A stretch of 52,093 nucleotides of DNA from Dimargaris cristalligena. Taxonomy: Eukaryota > Kickxellomycota > Dimargaritomycetes > Dimargaritales > Dimargaritaceae. Below the pieces are notes generated by a model that saw only the letters and a program-made list of their open reading frames with translations, ran no database searches and was not told where the DNA came from. Position numbers and translations under genes: made by a program. Below, piece after piece: positions 1 to 10,519 of this stretch. Every line of letters begins with the position of its first letter. Position 1 is the first letter of the stretch. The stretch spans positions 1 to 52,093 of the forward strand of contig JANBQC010000143.1 in assembly GCA_027576995.1 (NCBI GenBank), read 5' to 3'.

Positions 1-375
1 TTTGGACAAATCTTCCCAATCGGAAGTGGAGCCGGGCCCGCGTGGCCGATATTGGGGTTCATTGGTGGGGCGGTGAGGCTGAGTCCAGCGGGGCTCAGGC
101 GACCATTCTTTTATCGCGGCGTCTCGTAGGAATGGTGCGGTGTTGTGTAGGTTATTACTAGAAGAACTACCCTCATTTTCCGATTCATTGGCTTCGGTGC
201 TAGCATTGATGATAAATGACAATGAATGTTTGCTATATGGAGTGGCTTGGGTTCTACGTTGGTGGTGGTCCGGCTGTTCTAGACTATTTATACCCTCAAT
301 GGTTGTCCCAGTCACTGTTTGATATACAAGCCCGGTAGCCACCAATAGTAGCACATAATTCGTCCATGGTGCCAT
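1..375 (-). CDS. secreted orphan protein, 5' part (cut by window edge)
   Basis: An open frame runs from the ATG at 375 without a stop to base 1, giving 125 residues and continuing outside the window. The start MAPWTNYVLLLVATGLVYQ is a typical signal peptide with a hydrophobic core and a likely cleavage after the TVTG region. The mature part is polar, rich in Asn, Ser, Glu and Pro, with Trp-containing segments near the edge (EWSPEPRW, SDWEDL). I recognise no family domain in what is visible. The protein is inferred to enter the secretory pathway. No intron is needed within the visible part, but one could lie beyond. The call rests on the open frame and the signal peptide only. Confidence 0.6.
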   Translation of the reverse strand, partial: MAPWTNYVLLLVATGLVYQTVTGTTIEGINSLEQPDHHQRRTQATPYSKHSLSFIINASTEANESENEGSSSSNNLHNTAPFLRDAAIKEWSPEPRWTQPHRPTNEPQYRPRGPGSTSDWEDLSK

Positions 376-1607
376 TATTTCTCCGGGAATTTATTGGCGG
401 GTTGGAGATAAAGCTATGGCAATGAAAATGAAAATGAGCCTGAGGCAAGCACAGCAAGGTGTCTGATGGTGGAAATGTTGGTAGCTGTTAATAATGATGG
501 TTCTTCTCAACTTGGTTATAACCAAAAGAATACATGCGGATGTTGATAAAAAAAGAGAGGGAGGGAAGGAGCGAGAAGAGAGAGGGAAAATTTAGTTCAA
601 CAACCCCGTATTATATTATCCAAGACGGGAGGGAGATCAACGGGCCTTTTATACAGGTATGAGTTTGATTTTGAAATGGAAGCGCCCCGACTGCCGAAAT
701 CGGAGGCAGGGCATTCAGTCCTTAGAGTTACATAAGATAGCTGTACTCAAAAAGAGGTGTTGCTTGAAGCACTCCCGTGGAACCTCATTAGTCAAAAATA
801 GGAGCGTTTGTGGCAATGAGGTTCGGAAAATGGAAACCAGAGACTCATTGCTACTTAACTTCACTCGGAGGAAATAGACAAACGGCGGATAGTACACGTT
901 TCACAGCATAACCATCCGCTTTTGTAAGCCCAGTTTGTAAAATCAAAAATTGGGTCGACAATCCAACTTATCTTAAGAAATAGGGATGATTATACTTACT
1001 AACCTGGCATAATTATTTACGCTAACATATCCCGGATGTACTAAATTATATAATCCCCATACTTAGCAGTATATAGACATTGTCCGATGGGTAAAACTGT
1101 TGTTTTTACTCTCAGTATCATCACAAATTTGGGTTTTACCACGCATTTTGGTAGAGGTCTCATCAGTTGTAGAAGGGTTTCCTAGCTGGGCCGTGATCCA
1201 TAATAGAGGTTGTATGGATGCTGTCAGCTATTGGAAAAAAAACGTTGGGTCGATCAATCGACATTTAATCTGACGCTCTTAATAGCACATATACCAATGC
1301 GATAAAGATGCCACAGTTATATTTCATATACATATTCATTTATTACTATCGTACTTTTCTACCGATTCAATATGAAAACCCTCTACTAGAACCATATATA
1401 TATTATGTAAGTTGGTTACGTGTGTCCCTCTCCAACACCAGAGGTTTCCGAATGTATGATCCCAAACTGTGGCCTGTTTTGTCTGGAATAATCTAGCAAG
1501 GTTCAAGGAGGTTGTAGTCGCTTCCCCAACCACCCCGCTGATACAGTCGTCAATTGAAGCCTACCGGTGTCACCAACCTAAGCGAGGAATGGTCCCCAGC
1601 CAGTTTC
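376..1607. other. gene-poor intergenic stretch
   Basis: Short open frames occur on both strands but none has a recognisable protein or a consistent exon chain. The stretch separates the secreted orphan's start from the lipase 3' end. I see nothing else that can be supported. Confidence 0.4.
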
Positions 1608-3772
1608 TCAGTCACTGGCCCAATCGGGTAAATGTTCCCAGAACTTAACGTCCCAGTACACCAGATGGTGGGTAAGCCAAGTGTAATTAGGCCACAATGG
1701 CTGGCAGCGACTGCAAAACCTAGTTTCTACGCCCGATTCCTCTACATCGCACTGCACGGCCTGGTTATCGCCGTGCCGAATCCAGTATTCGTCATTGTAA
1801 TTGATGTAGCCCATCTGGAGCAACGGTAAATGGGGAACAATATCGTCCTTGTTGGTTACCCGGCGCACTACCGGTAGATTGTAGGCATTGAAAATGTCAA
1901 CAAACCCCTTGTTTCCCACTCGAGGCTGGCCAAAGGCGTAGAGCTCAATGTGGGGAATAAGCTCGGGATAGTTTTTGGCGAAATCGGATGCGGCAATAAC
2001 CGCTTGGGCTATTGTGATAATGGAGGTGGTATAAGGGTGGTGGGAGTCGGTGCATTAGAAGGAGGGAAGCAGGTGGTACAGTGTGATTAGGTAAGTAGTC
2101 CAGTGCATGTATTAGTCGTGCAATATCCTATATAGGCCGCTAAGACCGACATTATTCAGTGGGTCGATAGAAATGGGAGGTAGGGAGGAGAAAACATAGT
2201 CCAGTTGGGTGGTGGGAAGTAGAAAATATGAGACCGGATTGAGTGCCTTCTATTGTCCGATAAAGCTAAAACGTCCAACTGAGCAATCGGTCCTGGGAAG
2301 GTGGGGCGACCCTGTCGGGACTGTGTGAATGAATGTTCTGTACAGATTAATGGTCAGATAACCAAGACTGAGGAGGATATAATGGGAGCAGTAGGTCAAT
2401 CGAGTAGGACTTGGCCCGTTGTTGGAGTCTGTCGGCAAAGCAATGTGGCGGGACCCTGTACCACCTGGTGACCTGCCTTCATAGTCGCCCCTCCCTTCCA
2501 AACTAAGCTAAACTGCTCCTTTTTATATTAGGGCGCAATCACCTCCATTAGTGATACTAGCAACCAAGCCCCTGTCTGACCTAATCCGCTCCTGTACACA
2601 AGTAATCACCAACCGACCGCCTTTGTTTCCCCAACACCCCCATCCCCCGCGCGCCTAGTCATACGGTACCCCTATTGTACCTTCCTTGATGCGTGGTCCC
2701 GGGAGACACAACCAAGGCAAACCATACCAATCCATAATAATAATAATAATAAACCAACGTACCTGCCCCTAGCGAGTGGCCCACAAAGGCAATCTTATAG
2801 TCCGGGTTCGACTTCAAAAGTAAAAATATGATTCCAATGAATTTGTCGCGATTGGCCTGGTACGAGGAAAGAAACCCCGAGTGGACCATTGAATCGGGGT
2901 CGCCTTCCGGCCAGTTGCTCATCCACACCATGGCGTCGGCCACGACCGATAGAACGCGCCGGGTGCCGCTGAAGGCCAAAATAATACTCTTGAGGTTGAC
3001 GTTTTGGGCTAGGTAGCCGTGACTTGAGGGAAAAACACTGGAAAATTGGGTTATTACCTGGGTGCCGCTGGTGCGGTCATTCCGGGTACATGGTAGGCAA
3101 TTCCAGTCCGTAACGTCGATATAGGCTGCCGCGGCATATCTGGCTACCCAATTTTATGGACGCAGTGTGGGGCAAGCAAGTGAAGTGGGGTGACCAACAC
3201 AAGGGCATCAATCTGGTGTTAGTATGATACAATGGCCCTGTTGGGCAAGAAATAACATGCGACCATGGTAGGGCAGGGCCTGGCACTAAGCTTGACGGAA
3301 TATATATTTTCAATCATAGTGGGTAACTAGACTGTGCTTTAACTTACTCAGCATAAACCTTGAGTCTGTCCACTTCCGTCTCATTGAGAACGACGCGCTT
3401 GGAGGGCTCGTCAAAACGGAAATAGCACTGAGGCTCTTCAAATTGGAATGGGAGGGCCCATCCATGGACCGAGTGGATATGGGTGGCCAGTGCTAATATA
3501 ATAAATAAGATCTAAAGAAATATCCAATTGTCATAGAAAAGTCCGCGTCGCCGTTTGCAATGAAGAGGGTGGCACAGTCAGATTATACAACAATAAGTAC
3601 AAAACTGCAGAGAGATAATACAGGATGGCTGTTCTAAGCTGGGGGGAGGGTGGCTACCCAATACCCTAATATAGCAATCTGGTGTTTCAAAAAAAAGGGG
3701 GGGACTTCCTTTCACGTATTAGAATAATCAAAAGTGCTGAACTAATACTTCAGACTATCCTACCTGATACAT
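1608..3772 (-). CDS. secreted fungal lipase (class 3 family), four exons
   Basis: Exons are 3764-3772, 3348-3511, 2763-3139 and 1608-2008, giving 316 residues with all phases consistent. Exon 1 encodes only Met-Tyr-Gln; exon 2 supplies the hydrophobic signal core ILFIILALA. The mature enzyme shows the family start (VVLNETEVDRLKVYAE), an oxyanion-side FSGTR segment and the nucleophile elbow GHSLGA at 178-183 with Ser180. The catalytic Asp is 238 or 239 in TNKDDIVPHLP, and the catalytic His is 297 or 298 in LTHHLVYW. Cysteines near the C-terminus suggest disulfides. It probably hydrolyses acylglycerols outside the cell. The usual GHSLGG is GHSLGA here, and a 754-nt intron falls right after that motif. 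The first exon is the least certain part, because only the phase and the GT site support it. Confidence 0.88.
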
Positions 3773-4204
3773 GTTGACGGTTAAATAGAATGGTGCCTAG
3801 TCGCGTATAACAATCAGTTAAGTATAAATTATGGATCGTGACTGTTGGCACAAATTGAATATGAACTTAAAACCCCGGTAAGGTATTCAAATAAAAAAAA
3901 TGATAAAGCAAAGTAGAGGGTGTCTCCCGGATCTAAAAAGCAGGATGGTAAACAAAGACGATCCCATCTTAGATGGAAAATCTAATTAAATAGTTGTTAA
4001 GAGGCAAATTGCTCCCCGAACCAAAAGAACTAAGTTATAGTAATAGCCATCGAGGTTGGGGATGGTGTACTATATATACTAATTTGGGAAAAGGGAAGTC
4101 TAGAACGATATCTTGTCCACAGGTAATACCCGTTTAAGGAGAAAGGGAGGCCTCGCTATGCCCAAGGGTAATGACCAAAGGGGTGTGTGGTGGAGGAGAG
4201 AGAT
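3773..4204. other. AT-rich intergenic stretch
   Basis: This lies upstream of the lipase start on the minus strand and should hold its promoter. I could not point to a specific TATA element with confidence, and I see no open frame worth calling. Confidence 0.35.
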
Positions 4205-5054
4205 TCATTTAGAGAATCGTCGCTTGTATTGGCCGTAACACCACCACCTGAGCATACACACGACATTATACCAGGCCATGGACGAAAATAGCCGTCTTTT
4301 CTCATTGCGACCTCTTTTGGGCAACCTGCAACTTGGTGCACCACGACGAGGTCGAATCGAATGGGTGGAGGGCTCCATTACTAAGAGGAATTTGATTTAC
4401 ACCGTCCCCGTATATTCAAGCCGGCTCTTATAATTACCGCCCCTGAGTCCCGAGCGCCTTATTTCGCAAGTGAACTGTCTTCCCTTATCCCCCTCTTTTT
4501 GGTTAGGCGGGTCGGTCAGGTGGGGATGGTGAAATGCAGTCCGCTTACTGATAAGACCTACCAGTAAAACCACATCTACTTTCCCATCGTCCGGCTGAGG
4601 TGGAATTCAGTTGGACGTAAAATGCTGGATGGGGGGTATACAATCTCGTTGGCAAATCATTGTAAAATAGATCCCCCAACACCATTACCCGTCGGTTGGA
4701 TTTCTCGATTCCCATTAGGTCAAACCCGTGGTGGCCCCTTACAAATGTACGAGTAGATAAGAAATCGGATATTCGCAACTATCTTGAGGCCAGCCGCAAT
4801 TATAATACACGGCAAGGATTTGGCTGCTGAGCAAGGGTAACAGTATTGCGTACCATCGGGTAGGTATACGGGCTAATCGTGATCGCCTGATTAATGGGAC
4901 TGCGCAGATCTATTTCGAAGCCGATTGTATTTCCTACGTATTTGCCAGGCCGGTACTTGCTACTAGGACGTATTTGGTTAGAAAGCAATAAAACCCCTGA
5001 ATATAGCGCCGCGTATTTAGAGCTGTTAAAGTCGCTATCGCCCGATTCAATCAT
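4205..5054 (-). other. interrupted coding-like frame, unknown gene or decaying gene
   Basis: On the minus strand a frame from 5054 to 4803 continues in the same phase from 4778 to 4549, broken only by TAA and TAG stops inside 4779-4808. That 30-nt piece starts with GT and ends with AG, so it is either a very short intron or a site of decay. At 4548 a GTAAGC donor follows. An AG acceptor at 4326-4327, 223 nt further on, restores the phase for a 40-residue basic tail ending at 4205. The first frame begins at an ATG at 5054, but upstream exons may exist. Composition looks protein-like, yet I recognise no family. The 223-nt intron fits this genome; the 30-nt one does not. Confidence 0.3.
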
Positions 5055-6575
5055 GTCATTACATCTAGTCCCCTTTGGGATAACGAATCAGGAACCGCAT
5101 CGTACGGCGAACTATAGAGTCGGACGTTCAAGGACTGGGTTGGGCGGGATTCTTACTATTCTGAGGTCGGCCGAATTCTGCCATTAACAGACGCAAATGT
5201 ATTGCAGCTGTCTCATTCTCAAAGACATTATAATTATATTCTTCGAAATTTTTATAAAGTATGGGTAACACAGAGTATTAGGAGGCACATCAGGAGATGC
5301 GATGGTCATGCCCACCCTATCCTATTAAATTACCAGGGGCCGCTTTTGGATAGATTAACCAGTAAAAAAAATGGCGCCAAAAATAGGGTATCCTCGAAGG
5401 AAACACTTGAAACAGTCAATTTCGAGAAAACTGCATGTTTAGAGCCAGTCCGGGTTTCTTCACCGCCCAAAAGAAACGGGAGCCGATGGAATTTTGAGAA
5501 TAAGTTACACCCCTCCATTTGTATTCTATAATTTTTATACCGCAAGGGGTGTGTGATGTAAAGGGGGTAGGAGAAAGTAATCCAGCAACACACGTACTGA
5601 GCAAGACTTAATCAGTTTTTCACTGACGTACCGGAAAGATCAATATCGAAAAGATTTACTAAGTATGTCTAAAGCTAGCTTGGACCGGTTTTTAATTGCT
5701 CAGTTGCCCTTTGAATAATATGTATATAAGCGAGCCTATGGCTTCCTTCGCCAATACTTGGATCGACCCTAATGAACTGGCACCTATTCTTTCAGAAAGT
5801 CGTCATGAGATAAGGTTTAAATCCGCACCCAGTGGTGGTAAAATGGAATGGGTATTATTCATTTCTTCACATATAGTCGACTAGGTCAAAATTATTGGGT
5901 AATAGGGTTGGTTTGAGGGCGAGCAAGCCAGATGTTGATGTAGCCTAGACGAGGTAGAAGACTCCTCTACACGCAATCCATCACCCTCCAAGACAGTACT
6001 ATATTGATTAACCAGCCATCATCACTTGATTTTCGCACCCAAAGGCCTTTGCATTCAGTGGCGCTGGGCCATTATTTTTAAAATAGTCAAATGACCTGGA
6101 TACTGAATCAATGTAGGGCTGCAACGGGATAATGGACCTAGCCCTTGTCACCATGACCAGCTTAATCGCGGTACTCATTTATATAAATAGTAAAGAAACA
6201 AAATACTAAAACGCCCTAAACAGCTCACATCATTACGGTACCCCTACCCCCAAGTACCTTATCCCGATTTGGCTCATCGAATTCAAATGGGGTCACATTG
6301 GGCGAGGGTTTTTAAGGATGAGGAGCAAAATGTGGTTAGGATTAATTCATCCAGTATGGACCCATGAGCTTCAGGCGCTGGCCATATGCTCCAATTTGCC
6401 ATTTTCTAAACAGGGATGGAGCGGCTGGTCAGCTGAGCCCGGTGGAATATACCAGCCCCTGGCCCTCATAACCGCTTCAATAAGTCCGACCCTTACCATT
6501 AGAATGTGCTGGCAGAATCGCCGGTTGGTTCATGGTAATCTTCGGCAGTTTATTAACATATTCAGGGGTTGGCGA
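5055..6575. other. gene-poor intergenic stretch
   Basis: Open frames of 60-109 codons occur on both strands (for example 5202-5531 + and 5330-5593 -, which overlap), but they lack family signatures and exon support. The right end is the 3' flank of SEC20. I see no RNA gene or repeat. Confidence 0.35.
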
Positions 6576-7957
6576 TTAACCCGCCAGCACTTCTTCGACT
6601 GTGGTTATGGTCGTTGCTAGCGTCGTAACGGCTTCCTGCGTTACGGTGGCTAAAACTTGGTCCACCGCCTTCGTCGCCAGCGGCGCCGAGCTCCCGAATA
6701 ACTGGCCAATCAGCCAGCGTAAAATACCCGCAAACGGAAACCACACCCGGTGCTGCAGAACGTACAGAACGACTCCGGTAAATACGATGAGGCCGAAGGC
6801 CATGATGAGCCGGTCGGTCCAGTCTCCCTGCTCGAGCTTGGTAATGATGGTTTGGGACGACTGGAGGAGGCCGGCCAGGGACTTGTGTTGGACCAAACTG
6901 GACTTAACCAGGCGGGACGATTCATCCAACTGCGAGGTATTGACGATACTGCGCTCCAGCTCGGAGGACATGAGTTGGGTCGTGCGGCGGAGGGATTCAG
7001 TCACGTCATTAGCGGCGTTGAGCACGACGTTCCCCTCCGCGGCCCGCCGGCGTCGTAGCTCATTGGCGCGGACGGTTTCCACAGTCGCGCCTTTGAACAG
7101 CTCCCGGCGCTCGTCGCGGGCCTTTTGGTCGAGCGCGTGTTTGGATTGGATTAAGGCTGACCGGATGGCCTTTTGGGTCCTGCGGTTCCAAAATGGACGC
7201 GAAATGTAATGGGCCAAGCCAACGAAGTAATCGGGAGCATATACATAGTTTAGAACTTATGGACTTTGCGCAAGCTTTTTTGAATCGAAAAAAAATAATA
7301 CCATGGATTCTAATGGGCAATGTCAACTGAGCGTAATCAGACTACATATTAATCACCCAGCCGTGATAGATTGGGATCTTCCTTACTGTTTCCAATGTTT
7401 TTCATGGGTAACGAGCTGTTCTAGATAGTTTTGGCGGTCAATATCCCGGTCTTGTTCTTCAGCCAAGAACTTCAGCGACTGAATATTGATAAGGTCAAAG
7501 AGGTAGTTGAAGGCATAGTTAATAGTGAAATCAATTAGAAAAAGAGTGGTATCTACTACTTTACAATATTTCACCTGACTGCATTCACTGGTCAAGCAAC
7601 TGTGCCCCTCACATAATCTCGCTATATAAGAGGTAGTCCATAGGTTAAGTCCTGTGTAGGACAAATCTCGCTTAATGGCAATGGTAACCGCTTGGTCAGT
7701 CCCATGAGCAATGCGCCAAGCCCAGTACCTGCCTGTTGTTGCCAGGGTAGATGGGTTAGACTAGCCATGTAGTTGTTCCCTACCTCTATAAACCGGTGGA
7801 TGGCTCTATGTTTCTCGCGAATGAGTGCCCCAAGCTCTTGCTGTTCAATGGGGGTGTGGGCCGTTTTACCAAGGGCGGTGATGAGCTGTGTCAATTCCCG
7901 CTCATCCCGGCCAAGCAGCTCGAATTGCTGGGTGATGTTTAGGGGGTCGTCGCTCAT
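6576..7957 (-). CDS. SEC20: Sec20-like vesicle transport SNARE, three exons
   Basis: Exons 7784-7957, 7387-7478 and 6576-7179 give 289 residues. The order matches the Sec20/BNIP1 family. An N-terminal helical region comes first, then the LAEEQDRDIDRQ segment. Next is the family junction read as KHWKQ-TQKAIRSALIQSK across the second intron, and then a Qb-SNARE helix. A single membrane span follows (LIMAFGLIVFTGVVLYVLQ). Sec20 acts at the ER with Use1, Sec22 and Ufe1/syntaxin-18 and the Dsl1/NRZ tether in Golgi-to-ER retrograde fusion. After the membrane span there is an unusually long lumenal tail of about 50 residues, and it does not end in HDEL as the yeast protein does. Splice choices were made by matching the family; simpler donors slightly downstream would insert non-family sequence. 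Confidence 0.85.
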
Positions 7958-8135
7958 ATGTGCAAATATAGTAAAGAAGTAGGGGGGTGAGACTGTGTTT
8001 GAATATTTAAAATAAGATTTTAATAGTAAGCTGAATCAAGGCAGATGGCAAAGTGAAGTGAAATTAGTGGAAGTATTCAGTAAGGAGAGTAATAGTTGGG
8101 GAATGGACACCGGCTAAGATAATATATCGGCCAGT
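7958..8135. other. short spacer upstream of SEC20
   Basis: This 178-bp stretch between the SEC20 start and the next candidate gene on the same strand presumably contains the SEC20 promoter. No element can be named. Confidence 0.3.
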
Positions 8136-8390
8136 TTAATATTCTTGAGCATGGGACCAATGAGGATGTGGCACGTTGAACCTTAAGGGTCCGAACAAGG
8201 TTAATTCCTTTCCAAGAAAATAGTGGGCAGGATTCAGGATTATAAGAACCAACTCATCAATGTGGAGTGGGCCTGGCTCATCATGTCCGCCGAGACCACA
8301 TCCAACTAATGCAATGCACTGAAAGATAAAAAGTATCAATAGAGCGCATCTAGAATTGCAATAGTGTTCAGTAGCAATATTTCGTTTCAT
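8136..8390 (-). CDS. small secreted or membrane protein candidate
   Basis: The 84-residue frame starts at MKRNIATEH (ATG at 8390); an in-frame ATG at 8411 would add seven residues. A strongly hydrophobic segment (ALLILFIFQCIALVGC) follows a basic N-terminus, as in a signal peptide or signal anchor. The rest is short and mixed, with an acidic-hydrophobic middle. I recognise no family. It lies between SEC20 and RPL5 on the same strand, but there is no sign of cotranscription. It could be a lineage-specific secreted protein or a chance frame; only the signal-like start favours it. Confidence 0.35.
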   Translation of the reverse strand: MKRNIATEHYCNSRCALLILFIFQCIALVGCGLGGHDEPGPLHIDELVLIILNPAHYFLGKELTLFGPLRFNVPHPHWSHAQEY

Positions 8391-8629
8391 AATCCAGCAA
8401 CCCCAGAACACTAGACTGATGACAATAACTATACGTTACGACCATTTAAATAGCCTGAAATATCCGATGCAAATTATTTATTGAATGGTTAAATCAACTT
8501 GGCGACTCGAGCCCAAACGATAAACATTTAGTAGTACGGAGAACCAGGGGAACCCCAACCAACCAGGTACAAGTATATGTAAGCGGTCGTATGAGAGGAT
8601 GTGAGAGCGGGGAGAGATGTGGAGATAAT

Positions 8630-9876
8630 TTACTCGTCCAGAAGACCGTGCTGGCGCATGAAGTTGAGCTTCTTCTGCTTGACCTTGTTCTGACGCTCCT
8701 TGAGGGTGAGGGGAGTCTGCTTGATGTACTTGGACTTGGTACCGGGGGCAGGGACGTTCTTCTTGGTGGGGACGAAAGTAGGGTCGGCGCGAATCTTGGC
8801 GTGGGCCTGGGTGTAGATCTCCTCGATATCGTCGGCGGCGATACCCTTGGCGATGTACTGACCGAACTGGCGCTTGTACTTCTCCTCGTCCTCTTCCTCG
8901 AGGGCGGTCATGTAGCTAGAGACGTGCTGGCCGAAGATGTAGTCGCGGAGGACCTCGGAGTCCAGGGACTTCGACTCGCTGTCGTAACCGGGGAAACGCT
9001 TCTCGTTGTGGGGAACGAAAAGGCCACCGTCGGAGGCGCCCTTCATGGCGCCGAAGACACGGGCACCGGTGGTGGTGCGCTTGAGACCGACATCCAGGAA
9101 GACCTTGAAGGGACGGGGGCCCTCCTCGTTCTCTTCGGTAATGCTGACGGTACCGTCAACCTCAGTCACACCCTCGTATTTGGTGTCCAGACCCAGCTTG
9201 GCCAGGACACGGCGGGCCAGCAGGAGACCAGTGCAGTAGGCAGCGGCCCAGTTGGTCAGACCAACCTGGACACCGTACTTGGGGAGCTCATGAGCGTAAG
9301 CCGAGCACATAACAACATCGCCCTGGATCTTGGCGTAGATGATCTGGCAGATAATGTCGGCGTTGGTGAAGCGGACCACCAGACGGTACTTGGGGGAGTT
9401 GTACTTGTTTTTGGCCTGGACAATCAAGCGCTTGCGGGCATAGTAGTCGGTTTTGCCTTCTCTTCTTCTACGGTACTTGACCTGGTAGCGCTTGAAGTAA
9501 GCCCGGTCTTTAACGACTTTGACGAAAGGCTAGAGTGGGGGAATCAGAGACAGTGGAAAAATAGATGGGCAGGGAGATTAGGATCTACTATACTGGGAAT
9601 GGGCCGGTGGGGAAAGAGGGAGGTGATCCCGGCGTTTGTGAATGGGACGCGGTGCTCAACTAGGGAGTCCCGGCCGGACTTTACACATCGCCACTTCTAT
9701 TTAGATATAGATATGGTGGGCGATATGTGTATGTGTCACCCTCCGCTACGCCGGTTATACATTGATGGATGGATGCTTCGGCCATCTCGCATTGATGGTG
9801 GCGATTCGGGGCGACGGATGGATGGATGGATTAACGGTTCATCATAACGGTATGGACGGGGCGTGGTGCTTACCAT
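8630..9876 (-). CDS. RPL5: 60S ribosomal protein L5 (uL18), two exons
   Basis: Exon 1 is just the ATG at 9874-9876, followed at once by GTAAGC. Exon 2 (8630-9529) begins at [16 protein letters not shown], so the protein is 300 residues, close to the usual 297. The N-terminal basic 5S-rRNA-binding region ([15 protein letters not shown]), the central uL18 fold and the Lys-rich C-terminal helix are complete. L5 carries 5S rRNA with L11 into the large subunit. The 344-nt intron right after the start codon is a known style for ribosomal protein genes. The upstream leader is pyrimidine-rich (CTCTTTCCTTCGCTC). The gene is divergent from RXT3 across a 643-bp shared upstream region. Codon use is strongly C/G-ending, which creates a long antisense open frame that should be ignored. 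Confidence 0.97.
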
Positions 9877-10519
9877 TTTGTATATATCGCACTTGTAGAA
9901 GAAGGTGGTGTCGAGCGAAGGAAAGAGACGGAATCAAGCAGCGGCAGTGGATAACGAGTTTATGAGTAACGGATGCCTCCCACTTAACTTATGGTTGGAT
10001 TATTTTTTGCTAAAAGATAGGCCAAGTGGATGGTTAAAGATGTAAAAATATAATGTACCATGGTGGTACATATAATCCGGTGGAAGAAGTTGATGGTGGG
10101 CTCAACAATCAAGTAGGGAAGAGGGTCACACGTTGGAAGGGAGTGTATGGGGGGATGGTTTGTACGTGGTGAGGGCGAAATCCCTTTTCCACTTCCTGTG
10201 CATACTTTCCAAGCGACCGACTAAAACAAAAAGACAGAGGGAGAGAGAGAGGCGCCTACTGCTAATATTGTTCCCTATACGTCACCCAAGCGCTGTTTTT
10301 AGTTGCTTGACCCAGTGCTGCCCAGGTTATCTTCTATATTATATATTCTTACTTTCATTCCTTCGCAATAGACCCGTCCCTGCTCTTGAACTCCACGGCT
10401 GCCACTTATAACTTTGCCCCATTCAAGTCTCCTACCGCGTGTCATTTTTGGTTCGGCTTCTTTAGACCTTTGAATTAGCTCCCTTCCCCTGGCCTGGCCT
10501 ATCGTCTGTTTACTCTGCC
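9877..10519. promoter_or_regulatory. divergent promoter region RPL5 / RXT3
   Basis: The 643-bp interval lies head-to-head between RPL5 (-) and RXT3 (+). It has a TATA-like AT block near 10035-10047 on the RPL5 side and another near 10330-10350 on the RXT3 side, plus a near-palindrome around TACCATGGTGGTA at 10058-10070. The GGAT-type repeat at 9764-9834 lies just to the left, inside the RPL5 intron. These are sequence observations; no transcription factor site can be named. Confidence 0.4.

Noticed and set aside
3041..3060. 20-nt GTAATA...CCAG piece inside the lipase, first read as an intron
   Set aside because: The frame is open straight through and the read-through matches the protein better.
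6601..7209. 202-codon plus-strand frame opposite SEC20
   Set aside because: Antisense shadow of the third SEC20 exon.
7180..7217. ORF start of SEC20 exon 3 upstream of 7179
   Set aside because: The upstream residues do not fit the family, and the CCGCAG acceptor restores both phase and family sequence.
8591..9847. 418-codon open frame on the plus strand across RPL5
   Set aside because: It is the antisense shadow of RPL5, produced by its strong codon bias; the translation is low complexity (Leu/Val/Gly) and the minus-strand gene is certain.
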